A stretch of DNA of 64,000 nucleotides from Lachnospiraceae bacterium (GTDB lineage: Bacteria > Bacillota > Clostridia > Lachnospirales > Lachnospiraceae). The stretch covers positions 12,318-76,317 of the forward strand of contig CAAFZP010000063.1 of NCBI GenBank assembly GCA_900767585.1. The letters run 5' to 3'. A program made the position numbers and the translations under genes. The notes under the pieces were generated by a model, which had not been told where the DNA came from, did not search any database, and saw only the letters and a program-made list of their open reading frames with translations. Shown here piece after piece: positions 23,733-32,734 of this stretch (positions within the stretch are counted from its first letter, which is position 1; each line of letters starts with the position of its first letter).

Positions 23733-25856
23733 ATGAAGCTATCATTGGCGCATACATTACGGCACTATGATAAAAAGAATATAGGGAAAGATATCTTAGC
23801 GGGGCTCATCATCATGGCGGTTTCTATTCCGATTTCGATGGGATATGCCCTGATTGCGGGCCTCCCTGCTGTGTATGGTCTGTATGGGTCGGTGTTTCCG
23901 ATTCTGGCGTTCTCGCTTCTTTCAACGTCACCGCAATTTATATTCGGTGTGGATGCGGCGCCGGCAGCACTGATTGGTTCCGCACTTTTAACCTTGCATG
24001 TTGAGGCAGGAAGTGAAGAAGCCATGGCGGTTGTTCCGGTGCTTACATTCTTTGTCGCGGTGTGGCTGCTTGCATTTTCTTTTATGAAGGCGGGAAAGCT
24101 CGTCAATTACATATCGGCTCCGGTGATGGGAGGATTTATCACAGGTATCTGCTCGACGATTATTCTCATGCAGGTGCCGAAGCTTCTTGGCGGTACGGCA
24201 GGAACCGGAGAGTTTTTTGAACTGGCAAAGCATATCGGACAGACAGCAAAGCATGTGAATGTGCCATCCATCCTCTTAGGCGTGGCATCGCTTGTAATCC
24301 TGCTTGTGGCGAAAAAACTGGTTCCGAAATTCCCGATGGCAGTTGTACTGATGGTGACAGGTGCCTGCTATACGCGGTTTGGAAATGTGCGTGAGCTTGG
24401 AATCCAGACACTCTCGAATGTGGAGACGGGACTTCCGAAGTGGCAGATACCGGATTTTTCTGCCGTTTCAATCCGGGAGGCTGTGACAGTCAGCCTGTCG
24501 GTGGCAGTTGTAATTATGGCGGAGACGTTGCTCGCAGAAAATAATTTTGCACAGAAAAATGGCTACCGAATTGATGATAATCAGGAGATCTTTGCATTCT
24601 CCGTCGGAAACTTTCTTGCAGCCTTTACCGGGTGCTGTCCTATCAATGGTTCTGTATCCCGTACGGCGATGGGCGAACAGTATCAGGGAAAGACACAGCT
24701 TACCTCGCTTGTGGCAGGACTTTCCATGATCATGCTTTTGCTGTGTGGAACGGGATTTATCCAGTATCTGCCGGTTCCGGTGCTTACTGCGATTGTGATA
24801 TCGGCATTGCTTGGGGCGACAGAGTTTGATTTGATGGCGCGTCTCTGGAAGGTCAGCCGGACGGAATGTATGATCTTTGTCGGCGCATTTCTGGGTGTGC
24901 TCCTGCTTGGTACGATCAATGGTGTTTTGATTGGTATTTTGCTTTCCTTTGCGGAGGTGATCATCCGGACAGCGAAGCCATCCACCTGCTTTCTTGGGAT
25001 TCAGCCGGGACATAAGCATTTCCGGGATCTGAAGGAAAGCAGCCAGATCCACGCACTGTCCGGTGTGCTTGTTTACCGGTTCAGCAGCAATCTGTTCTTT
25101 GCAAATGTGCAGGTGCTGAAAAACGATATTGAGGATCATATTAAACCGGATACGAAAGCTGTGATCCTTGATGCGGGCGGAATCGGAAGTCTGGATATTA
25201 CTGCGGCAGACTGCCTGAAGCGACTGCATCAGTCATTGAAAGAAAAGGGCATCCGGTTTTATATGACAGAACATATTTCGGATGTGAACGAACAGTTAAG
25301 GAAGCTTGGCCTCGGATATCTGATCGAGGAGGGGTGTGTGCGCAGAACCATTCATATTGCATTGAAGGATATGGGGATCAACCGTCCGTATCCACTGGAG
25401 GATGGCGTGGATAATGAGGAGCGCAGTGCATCAAGAAAGCGGGCGGATAACCGGGTGCAGGAGTTCGTGTGGGCGTTTGGCTCCGATGCGGAAAAACAGA
25501 TCGAGCGCCAGATCGAAAAACAGATCGCACAGTTGAAAGAATCTGGCGATATCGAGGATCTGCTGCATGGACGTTGGGCGCATATGGAGGAGCTTGACGA
25601 AGACGAGTGGCTGGAACACTTGGAGGAGCATCTGAAGGAGATTGTCAATATATCCGGCAAGGATGAACATACCCTTGCAATGCAGATTGAGGAACATCGG
25701 AAACAGGTGCATGACCGGATTGCCAAGAATCATCCGGAGCTTGCGGAACGATTCAAGGAGCGCAGGCATGTGCTGGATGAACATCTGAAGGAACGGCATC
25801 CGAAGGTGTATGAGCTTGTGCTGCAGTCGCGGGAGAAGAATGAACGGAATCGTTGA
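23733..25856 (+). CDS. SulP family anion transporter with STAS domain and long charged tail
   Basis: An inner-membrane permease of the SLC26/SulP family (sulfate, bicarbonate or other anions). The transmembrane core covers about 20-415 (DILAGLIIMAVSIPISMGYALIAGLPAVYGLYGS, GCCPINGSVSRTA). A STAS domain follows at about 430-545 (VLVYRFSSNLFFANVQVL, VILDAGGIGSLDITAADCLKRL). Beyond the STAS domain lies an unusual tail of about 150 residues, highly charged and helical (EKQIERQIEKQIAQLKESGD...), likely a coiled-coil regulator or interaction arm. ATG 23733 is preferred over 23724 because AGGAG lies nine bases before it. It is a single gene between a terminator and the pyrE promoter. The substrate cannot be read from the sequence. 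Confidence 0.9.
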   Translation: MKLSLAHTLRHYDKKNIGKDILAGLIIMAVSIPISMGYALIAGLPAVYGLYGSVFPILAFSLLSTSPQFIFGVDAAPAALIGSALLTLHVEAGSEEAMAVVPVLTFFVAVWLLAFSFMKAGKLVNYISAPVMGGFITGICSTIILMQVPKLLGGTAGTGEFFELAKHIGQTAKHVNVPSILLGVASLVILLVAKKLVPKFPMAVVLMVTGACYTRFGNVRELGIQTLSNVETGLPKWQIPDFSAVSIREAVTVSLSVAVVIMAETLLAENNFAQKNGYRIDDNQEIFAFSVGNFLAAFTGCCPINGSVSRTAMGEQYQGKTQLTSLVAGLSMIMLLLCGTGFIQYLPVPVLTAIVISALLGATEFDLMARLWKVSRTECMIFVGAFLGVLLLGTINGVLIGILLSFAEVIIRTAKPSTCFLGIQPGHKHFRDLKESSQIHALSGVLVYRFSSNLFFANVQVLKNDIEDHIKPDTKAVILDAGGIGSLDITAADCLKRLHQSLKEKGIRFYMTEHISDVNEQLRKLGLGYLIEEGCVRRTIHIALKDMGINRPYPLEDGVDNEERSASRKRADNRVQEFVWAFGSDAEKQIERQIEKQIAQLKESGDIEDLLHGRWAHMEELDEDEWLEHLEEHLKEIVNISGKDEHTLAMQIEEHRKQVHDRIAKNHPELAERFKERRHVLDEHLKERHPKVYELVLQSREKNERNR

Positions 25857-25908
25857 GTACATATGTGGCAGAAGTGAAAATTCCGTGTTTATGATTGCGC
25901 AAAATTGA

Positions 25909-25937
25909 TTGAAACAAACGGGTAACTATGCTAGAAT
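25909..25937 (+). promoter_or_regulatory. Sigma-A promoter of pyrE
   Basis: TTGAAA (25909-25914), 17 bases, TAGAAT (25932-25937), about 110 bases before pyrE. The leader has no clear PyrR or attenuator structure that I can recognise. Confidence 0.6.
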
Positions 25938-26046
25938 ATATACAATTATGTGGCGTATAGAGAAATATATGGCAGACAATGGATCTACATGCGTGAATGT
26001 CGTTTGTTGCTGCTGACAGCCCGAAAAACAGGAGGATTTTTACAAC

Positions 26047-26721
26047 ATGGAACAGTATAAAGAGCAGTTTATTGAATTTATGATTGATTGTAACGTATTG
26101 AAGTTTGGTGATTTCGTGACAAAGAGCGGAAGAAAGACACCATTTTTTGTAAATACAGGTTTTTACAGAACAGGTTCCCAGTTAGCACGCCTGGGTGAGT
26201 ATTATGCAGAAGCAATCAAGGACAAGTTCGGCTTTGATTTCGATGTCCTGTTTGGACCGGCATATAAGGGAATCCCGCTTTCCGTAGCTACAACAATGGC
26301 GATTGCCAACAAGTATGATGCAGACATCCGTTACTGCTCAAACCGTAAGGAGATCAAGGACCATGGGGATAAGGGAATCCTGCTTGGAAGTCCGATCAAC
26401 GATGGTGACAAGGTTGTGATCATCGAGGATGTAACAACCGCAGGTACTTCGATTCAGGAGACACTCCCAATCGTGAAGGCGCAGGGCGATGTCGATGTGC
26501 TCGGTCTTGTTGTATCGGTTGACCGTATGGAGCGTGGTCAGGGCGAGAAGAGTGCACTGATGGAGATCGAAGAAAACTATGGATTAAAGACGACTGCAAT
26601 CGTAACGATGGCAGAGGTGGTAGAGCATCTGTACAACAAGCCTTATAAGGGAAAGGTTGTGATTGATGACACCCTGAAGGCAGCGATTGACGCATATTAT
26701 GAGCAGTATGGAGTAAAATAG
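26047..26721 (+). CDS. pyrE: Orotate phosphoribosyltransferase
   Basis: PyrE joins orotate to PRPP to make orotidine 5'-monophosphate in pyrimidine synthesis. The 224-residue length is normal. KFGDFVTKSGRKTPFFVNTG near the N-terminus and the PRPP loop VVIIEDVTTAGTS (123-135) are diagnostic. The flexible catalytic loop with NRKEIKDHGDKG is present. It has its own promoter and AGGAGG before the start. It is separate from other pyr genes here, and a 49-residue membrane protein gene follows 29 bases later. Confidence 0.96.
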   Translation: MEQYKEQFIEFMIDCNVLKFGDFVTKSGRKTPFFVNTGFYRTGSQLARLGEYYAEAIKDKFGFDFDVLFGPAYKGIPLSVATTMAIANKYDADIRYCSNRKEIKDHGDKGILLGSPINDGDKVVIIEDVTTAGTSIQETLPIVKAQGDVDVLGLVVSVDRMERGQGEKSALMEIEENYGLKTTAIVTMAEVVEHLYNKPYKGKVVIDDTLKAAIDAYYEQYGVK

Positions 26722-26750
26722 TTTTATTGCAAGTATGGGAGGTCTAAAGC

Positions 26751-26900
26751 ATGGAGAAGTTATATCATAAGCTCAATACAATCGGAATCAGCAACCTGGT
26801 TATAGGAATTGTGACAATTCTTGTCGGTGTTGGTGCAGGTGTGACAATGATCGTAAATGGTGCCCGCCTGATCACAGGCAAGAAGGATATCACATTTTAA
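26751..26900 (+). CDS. Small membrane protein, 49 residues
   Basis: A short gene with an excellent ribosome site (GGGAGGT, eight bases before ATG). It encodes a basic N-terminus, one or two hydrophobic segments (NLVIGIVTILVGVGAGVTMIVNGARLI) and a lysine-containing end. The pattern is a single-pass or hairpin membrane peptide. It is co-directional with pyrE and is followed by a strong terminator, which supports a real transcription unit. Function unknown. Confidence 0.75.
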   Translation: MEKLYHKLNTIGISNLVIGIVTILVGVGAGVTMIVNGARLITGKKDITF

Positions 26901-26971
26901 GGGATTCGTGGAGTCTCGAACAGATTGTGAAAAATAAGTGAACTTACAGAAACAAATTGACAAGTCTTTTC

Positions 26972-27003
26972 AGAGTATGGTACAGTAACCATACTCTTTT
27001 TTT
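26972..27003 (+). terminator. Rho-independent terminator
   Basis: Perfect ten-pair stem AGAGTATGGT/ACCATACTCT with a six-base loop and a T-run. TTGACA at 26957-26962 lies just upstream, so a promoter overlapping the hairpin cannot be excluded. Confidence 0.85.
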
Positions 27004-27101
27004 AACAGAAAATTATATATCTTTTTTCAAATCGCGATTTATGCAAAGATAAGAATTCCATCAGATTTCTGCATGTGTGAAGAGTATGGAGGAATTTGAA
27101 T

Positions 27102-30050
27102 ATGTTTAAATTTGCGAAAAAAATCCCAGAGAAGATACGGGGGAAAAAACAGTTGCGCAGTATTGTCGCATATAGTGTGATTGTTTTTTTGATCATGCAA
27201 TGCTATATATTGCCATTTGCATCCAACGATGATGCACATTTTGAAGAGATTGCTACGATTGGAGATGCAACGTGGACAACAGCAGTTCCGGAACAATCCA
27301 AGCCGGATACTTCAAAGATTGATGATTCTGATGATCTGTCCGAGGATGAATCGATGATACTCAATGCAAATTCTGACCGGTACCGGGTTGAACCGGATTT
27401 TTCAAATCCGTTTATTGCTTCCGCTATGACGATACCGCGTGGAAGTGGAATGAATACGGTAAATCTGTGTGCAATTTATGTTTCGAAAGCTTTAGATGGA
27501 TATTATGGAAAAAGGGCTCCGGTTGCAGGTGCAACACTTGTTTCGGAGATTTCGAACGGACTGTCGAATAGCGAAAATTGGGAACGTGTATTTGCAGATG
27601 CGGCATGTTTTCCCAAAAAACAGACAGAAGCACAGTATGATGCAATTTTTGATCAGCATACAAATCCTGGAGATATTGTCTGCTTTGTAAATGAAAAACT
27701 GGATAATTATGTTCATTGTGGTATTGCCGGAGGCGGATCTTCTTTGATCGGGCATCTGACAAGCTCCGGGTGGGATTCTGTGCGTGCATGTTATTATATC
27801 AAAAATGCGGTTGATACGAGAAAAAAATGTTCGGGAATGATTGTATACCGATACAAGGAAGAGAAGAAAAAAGGAACCATCCGTGTATGCAAAAATTATG
27901 ATGAAGATGTTTATAAAGCAAATCCGCAGGCATATGATATTGGCGGCGCCAATTATGCGATTTACTCCACGCGGGAGGATGCTGCACAAAATCGAAATAT
28001 ACTGGCATATTGTAATATCGAACCCGGAGAAAACGGAATGCTTGCCGGAGATAATGTATCCGGATATGGAAGGACAAAACCGGATGAACAGGGAGAGATT
28101 GTTCAATTTGATGAGGGTGTATATTATATAAAAGAGTTTAATCCTCCGATTTCCGGTGCATGGCAATTAGACGAGAAGATATATGAGACGCATATTTATG
28201 CAGGAAAACGGACGACATATGGATTGCCGCGTGACCGATTTGCAAATCCGATGACTTTGCCGCAGACCGGAGAATTTTATGACACAAAAGTACTTGGCCC
28301 TGAGGTACCTAAAAAAGGAAATCTCACACTTAGAAAAGATGTTATAGAGGAGTATCGGTCATTCATTGAGGAAAACAGCAATTATACACTCGAAGGGATT
28401 GAGTATACGGTTTATGCTGTCAGTGCTGACCAGGAGATAAATGAATCAATGCCGGTTGGCGTATTTCGGATGCAAAAGGATGGAACCGGGAATGTCAATG
28501 AATGTATATATGACAACAGTGTCGGCACAACTACAATGCAGCTGCCTTTTGGATGGTATATGGTGCGGGAGACAAAAACAAACAGTAGTATGCTTTTGGA
28601 TATGACACCGCAATGGATTCATATACAGGATGAAAAAGAAGTGACTGTTACAATGAAGGATGAGCCGAATCTGTTTCATGCGCAGTTTTTGCTTTACAAA
28701 GCAGGAACGGATGGAATACCGGTTGCAGGCGCCGAATATAAAGTTTGTTATTATGATGTGATACAGGAAACAGACCCATCTGCATCCGGCAGCCAGCCAA
28801 AACGTGTGTGGATGTTCCGGACGGATGAGAAAGGCCAGATTTATTATAGTGATGATAAAACATGGTTTCTAAGTGGAGATGAGATTTACAAAAATAAAAA
28901 TAGTGAGCCGGTACTCCCGACAGGTACTGTCACATTTCAGGAGATAAAAGCACCAGAAGGATATCTGCTCGATGAGACCGTATATACGCAGAAGATACAG
29001 GCGGGAAGTTCACAGGAAACATCTGCAGATAATGTATTGTCAGTCAAGGAAAAACAGGTAAGAGGAGATTTGTCATTCATAAAAAAATCCGAAGATGGAA
29101 CCCCTCTTGCAAATGTTAAATTCAAGATTACGGATTCCAAAGGGGAATCTCATATTGTCTGGACGGATGAAAATGGTTATTATTCAACGGCATCTTCCTA
29201 TATCGCACATTCCAAAGACACGAATTCGGATGATAAAGATAGTGGTATATGGTTTGGCAATGCAAAAATCGATGATACACAGGGTGCATTACCGTATGGA
29301 ACATATGAAATCGAAGAACTTCGGTGCGATGCAAATAAAAACAAGTACCGCAATATAAAAAAGCAGACTGCCGTTATTGAAGAGCATGGGCAAACGGTGG
29401 ATCTCGGAATATTTATCAATTATGAATTTCCGAAAATAACAACAAGCGCTTCCTACAAAGAGTCTGATCTGTCGCTTTCGGAAGAAAATCAGACTATCGT
29501 ATGTGAAGATAAAGTCTGCTTTGAAAATCTGGAAATTGGACATACCTATATAATTGAAGGAGAAGTGCATAACCAGACAGATGAGCAGTTGCTGAAACAA
29601 AATGGGAAAAAGGTGACAGGCAGGGCGGAATTTGTGGCAACACAGGAAAATATGGTGATTCCTGTCACGTATAACATCACGTTTACGAAAGAATTGTATG
29701 GAACGAGCTGGGTGTTTTATGAGACCGTTACAGATCCTTCTTACCCGGATGAGACAATCGCCCTGCATCATGATATTAAGAGTCTTGCACAGACGGTTCA
29801 TTTCCCGGAGACGACGACAGAAACGACTGAGACAACAGAAATGACAGAAACAACAGAGACAACAGAAACGACGCAGGCGACAACGGTGGAAGGTACAAGT
29901 ACTGAAAAAACGGAGCAGCCACAGTCGCCATCGGAAGTCCGGACTGGAGATGAGAGCAGAGTATTTTTAGTCATTATGATTGCATGTACAACTATACTCG
30001 GAATCGTTTTAATGCTGATTGGAAAAAAGAGAATAAACAGAAAATCATAG
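27102..30050 (+). CDS. SpaA/VaFE-type surface protein with NlpC/P60-like N-terminal domain
   Basis: A 982-residue exported protein. A signal or anchor helix (about 20-42) leads to a domain with C123 in NLCAIYVSKAL and H205 in YVHCGIAGG. That order resembles NlpC/P60 or CHAP cysteine peptidases. SpaA-like pilin domains follow (GNLTLRKDVIEEY, FLLYKAGTDGIPVAGAEYKV, GDLSFIKKSEDGTPLANVKFKITD), with a VaFE-like domain near 780-900. A Thr/Glu-rich linker then precedes VRTGDES and a C-terminal membrane helix with KKRINRKS. Lysines and asparagines could form isopeptide bonds. The C-terminus resembles a sortase signal with VRTGD in place of LPxTG; no sortase gene is near. ATG 27102 (GGAGG nine bases before) is preferred to TTG 27096. 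Confidence 0.82.
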   Translation: MFKFAKKIPEKIRGKKQLRSIVAYSVIVFLIMQCYILPFASNDDAHFEEIATIGDATWTTAVPEQSKPDTSKIDDSDDLSEDESMILNANSDRYRVEPDFSNPFIASAMTIPRGSGMNTVNLCAIYVSKALDGYYGKRAPVAGATLVSEISNGLSNSENWERVFADAACFPKKQTEAQYDAIFDQHTNPGDIVCFVNEKLDNYVHCGIAGGGSSLIGHLTSSGWDSVRACYYIKNAVDTRKKCSGMIVYRYKEEKKKGTIRVCKNYDEDVYKANPQAYDIGGANYAIYSTREDAAQNRNILAYCNIEPGENGMLAGDNVSGYGRTKPDEQGEIVQFDEGVYYIKEFNPPISGAWQLDEKIYETHIYAGKRTTYGLPRDRFANPMTLPQTGEFYDTKVLGPEVPKKGNLTLRKDVIEEYRSFIEENSNYTLEGIEYTVYAVSADQEINESMPVGVFRMQKDGTGNVNECIYDNSVGTTTMQLPFGWYMVRETKTNSSMLLDMTPQWIHIQDEKEVTVTMKDEPNLFHAQFLLYKAGTDGIPVAGAEYKVCYYDVIQETDPSASGSQPKRVWMFRTDEKGQIYYSDDKTWFLSGDEIYKNKNSEPVLPTGTVTFQEIKAPEGYLLDETVYTQKIQAGSSQETSADNVLSVKEKQVRGDLSFIKKSEDGTPLANVKFKITDSKGESHIVWTDENGYYSTASSYIAHSKDTNSDDKDSGIWFGNAKIDDTQGALPYGTYEIEELRCDANKNKYRNIKKQTAVIEEHGQTVDLGIFINYEFPKITTSASYKESDLSLSEENQTIVCEDKVCFENLEIGHTYIIEGEVHNQTDEQLLKQNGKKVTGRAEFVATQENMVIPVTYNITFTKELYGTSWVFYETVTDPSYPDETIALHHDIKSLAQTVHFPETTTETTETTEMTETTETTETTQATTVEGTSTEKTEQPQSPSEVRTGDESRVFLVIMIACTTILGIVLMLIGKKRINRKS

Positions 30051-30060
30051 GATAAAACAA

Positions 30061-30102
30061 AAGTCCCATCACTGGAAATTATACGGTGATGGGACTTTTT
30101 AT
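30061..30102. terminator. Bidirectional terminator between convergent genes
   Basis: Perfect 12-pair stem AAGTCCCATCAC/GTGATGGGACTT followed by TTTTT, with A-rich sequence on the other side. It serves the surface protein (+) and the GGDEF-EAL gene (-). Confidence 0.85.
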
Positions 30103-30121
30103 ACGTAAGATACGATATAGA

Positions 30122-32539
30122 TTAATGCAAAGTTTTGTGCCGGCTTAACATCTCGATAAAATCGGTTGAATTGAGTGGCTTCGAGAACAAAAAGCCTTGC
30201 AAAGTATCACAGAACTGGTTTTGGAGAATCTGCAGCTGGTTGTTATCTTCGACACCTTCTGCGACAACCGAGATATCCATTTTATGTGCCAGATCGATGA
30301 TGGAATCTGCAATGCAGCGGTCTTTTTTGTTACTGCAGATGCCATCGATAAAGGATTTGTCAATCTTTAAGGTATCAATCGGTATCTGCGTCAGGTAATT
30401 GAAGGAAGAATAACCGGTTCCAAAGTCGTCTAATGCAATCGAACAGCCGAGTGCTTTCATTTTATTTATGAGCATCAGGTTGTGATCAAAGGAGTTCATC
30501 AAAACGCTTTCTGTAATTTCTATCTCAAGATATTTTAATTCCATGCCTGTTTTTTCAGGTATGCTTTCAATAACCTCTATCAGATGGTCATCTTTGAGCT
30601 GCGTTGTAGAGACATTCACTGACACGCGGAGCGGACCAAATCCGCTCTTGATCAAAACCTGGTTGAAGTTGCAGGCTTCTAAAAGTGCCCATTCACCAAG
30701 ACTGTTGATCAGGCCGCTTTCCTCTGCGATAGGAATGAACTCGGCAGGTGAGATAAAACCGACAAGTTCGGATTCTATACGCATCAATGCTTCGTATCCG
30801 GTAACAAGACCACTTTCAACATTTACCTGTGGCTGGTACTGAAGATAAATTTCGTTTTTCTCAATTACATGGGCAAGTATATCAACCAGATCGTTTTTCC
30901 GGTTGACATCATCTTCCATATAGCTGTTGAAGAACCGATAGCTGTTTTTGCCGGAATTTTTTGCGTTGTACATTGCAATATCCGCATTTTTGATAAGCTC
31001 GCTGATCGTAAGTCCGTTGTCTGGGAAGACGGCAATCCCGACACTCATGGATACGGTTGCTGTTTCGTCTTTTAATACAAACGGATGATGGACAACGCTT
31101 ACAAGCTGGGAAGCAAAATTTTCGAGATCATCGCGGGACTCAAAATAACTTTTCAAAACCAAAAATTCATCGCCACCATTTCTTGCAAGCAGATCATGCT
31201 CGGAGATGCAAGACATCATCTTCTCGGAGACACCTTGCAATAAAAGATCTCCATAATCATGTCCGAGTGTATCATTGATATTTTTAAAATTGTCAAGGTC
31301 AATAAAGAAGATAGCGTGTTTGCTGGCATTTACGCTTGCGTCGTGGAAAATATTGTATGCATATTTCATGAATGCAACACGATTGTACAGGCCGGTTAAG
31401 CCATCGTGGTAAGCAAGCTGTTCAATATGGGCATAATTCTTTTTTAATTCCTGTTCGTTTACTTCCAGTGCAGCTTTGGATGCCGAAAGTTCTTTGTAAT
31501 TGTTGGAGATGATATCCATCATGTTGTTAAACATATGAGACAAATCTCCAAATTCATCGTTGGAATCAACCTCACATTTGACATCGAGATTGCCGGAAGC
31601 GGCATCTGTCATATTGTCACGCAGTGTATAAATCGGTTCTGTGTATTTGTGCGCTAAAATCCGGCTGCCCCAGATCGCAAGCATCAGGATGATTGCAAGC
31701 GTTATAATCAACGTGACAGGCAGCGTAGAAAGAATCTGCTGATACTGGGTTCCTTGCTGCCGAATCAGATAAAGCCAGTTTGTATCAGGAAGTTTATAAT
31801 ATCCATAGATATTTTCAAAGGAGGAAGATGCCAGATGTCCATAGGATTTATTTCCTTGAAATGTTTGGAATGCCTGCGTCTCCATCTCTTTATTTCCGGC
31901 AAGTCCGGTTGAAGTGAACAGGTATCCGCCTGTGTCTGTCATGATGAAGGCAGATCCGTCGTCGGGAATAAAAGAACCAAAATATTCACTTGATATATTG
32001 GCACGAATAAGACCAACAATCTGTTTTTTCACGATGACCGGAGCAACAATATCGATGCTCCCGGAATTATTAAGAGAACTGCTTGGCAGGATTGTTATTT
32101 CGTTTATTTGATCCACAGGAGTTGTCATGTGTTCCTGCCAGTCGTAAGTTTCCTTCTGGTTGGAACCGGTAATGTAGTATCCATTTATATCGTAGAGATA
32201 GTAACTGACATTTCCATCTGCATAGTTTGAAGCAGAATGAAACAAATCTGTGACATCCGCAAGGTATGGCGAATCGGTTCCAAGAGATACGCCATTGTAG
32301 TTTTCAAGCGCGAGATTTTGCAGATTGGTGCCATTTGCCAGACCTTCAATTTCGGCAGTCTGTGCATTTAACTGTGACTGGAAACCCTGACCGTAATTTT
32401 TAGCAAGCTCGACCGTTGAACTTGTCGCAAGTTCCATGTATTTTTTATATGATAAATTATAAGTGAAGATTGTCAGAAATATAAGTGGCAGAGATGCCAT
32501 TAAAATAAGAGACAATCGTAAAGATTTCTGTATAGACAT
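30122..32539 (-). CDS. Membrane diguanylate cyclase/phosphodiesterase (GGDEF-EAL)
   Basis: The 805-residue protein turns over cyclic di-GMP. A membrane helix (about 10-32), an extracellular Cache-type sensor (about 40-280), a second helix (about 290-310) and a HAMP linker lead to GGDEF and EAL domains. The GGDEF motif N454-GGDEF-459 is intact, but the inhibitory RxxD position reads SEHD, so product inhibition at that site is probably lost. The EAL domain keeps E583-A-L, NVSTTQL, EITES, DDFGTGYSS, KIDKSF and VAEGVE, so it is probably an active phosphodiesterase. ATG at 32539 (GGAGAG nine bases upstream) is chosen over 32584, because the promoter -10 at 32587-32592 puts the transcript start past the longer start. 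Confidence 0.92.
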   Translation of the reverse strand: MSIQKSLRLSLILMASLPLIFLTIFTYNLSYKKYMELATSSTVELAKNYGQGFQSQLNAQTAEIEGLANGTNLQNLALENYNGVSLGTDSPYLADVTDLFHSASNYADGNVSYYLYDINGYYITGSNQKETYDWQEHMTTPVDQINEITILPSSSLNNSGSIDIVAPVIVKKQIVGLIRANISSEYFGSFIPDDGSAFIMTDTGGYLFTSTGLAGNKEMETQAFQTFQGNKSYGHLASSSFENIYGYYKLPDTNWLYLIRQQGTQYQQILSTLPVTLIITLAIILMLAIWGSRILAHKYTEPIYTLRDNMTDAASGNLDVKCEVDSNDEFGDLSHMFNNMMDIISNNYKELSASKAALEVNEQELKKNYAHIEQLAYHDGLTGLYNRVAFMKYAYNIFHDASVNASKHAIFFIDLDNFKNINDTLGHDYGDLLLQGVSEKMMSCISEHDLLARNGGDEFLVLKSYFESRDDLENFASQLVSVVHHPFVLKDETATVSMSVGIAVFPDNGLTISELIKNADIAMYNAKNSGKNSYRFFNSYMEDDVNRKNDLVDILAHVIEKNEIYLQYQPQVNVESGLVTGYEALMRIESELVGFISPAEFIPIAEESGLINSLGEWALLEACNFNQVLIKSGFGPLRVSVNVSTTQLKDDHLIEVIESIPEKTGMELKYLEIEITESVLMNSFDHNLMLINKMKALGCSIALDDFGTGYSSFNYLTQIPIDTLKIDKSFIDGICSNKKDRCIADSIIDLAHKMDISVVAEGVEDNNQLQILQNQFCDTLQGFLFSKPLNSTDFIEMLSRHKTLH

Positions 32540-32586
32540 ATTTCGTAACTCTCCGTTTCCCCTGTTTCCCAAAGTGTATTTCATTC

Positions 32587-32615
32587 ATTATATATAAAAA
32601 TGAAAGATTATTCAA
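32587..32615 (-). promoter_or_regulatory. Sigma-A promoter of the GGDEF-EAL gene
   Basis: On the minus strand TTGAAT (32615-32610), 17 bases, TATAAT (32592-32587). Expected transcript start near 32580, which fixes the start codon choice. Confidence 0.7.
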
Positions 32616-32648
32616 TGCGCTATATACTTTTTTTCGATTTTGGAGCGG

Positions 32649-32677
32649 TTGCTTTTTGAAAATAAATTGTGTATAAT
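32649..32677 (+). promoter_or_regulatory. Sigma-A promoter of the CheX-like/CheY unit
   Basis: TTGCTT (32649-32654), 17 bases, TATAAT (32672-32677). It diverges from the GGDEF-EAL promoter about 60 bases away. Confidence 0.65.
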
Positions 32678-32734
32678 ATCAACATATTATGACTTCTTAG
32701 GACAGAGAAATCAGTTACATGAAGGAGGGGCGTT

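Noticed and set aside
24468..25229. Long minus-strand ORF opposite the SulP gene
   Set aside because: No ribosome site or recognisable domain; it mirrors codon bias of the real gene on the other strand.
29811..29890. Tandem ACA/ACG-rich repeat in the surface protein gene
   Set aside because: It encodes a Thr/Glu linker between the surface domains and the membrane helix, normal for wall-associated proteins.
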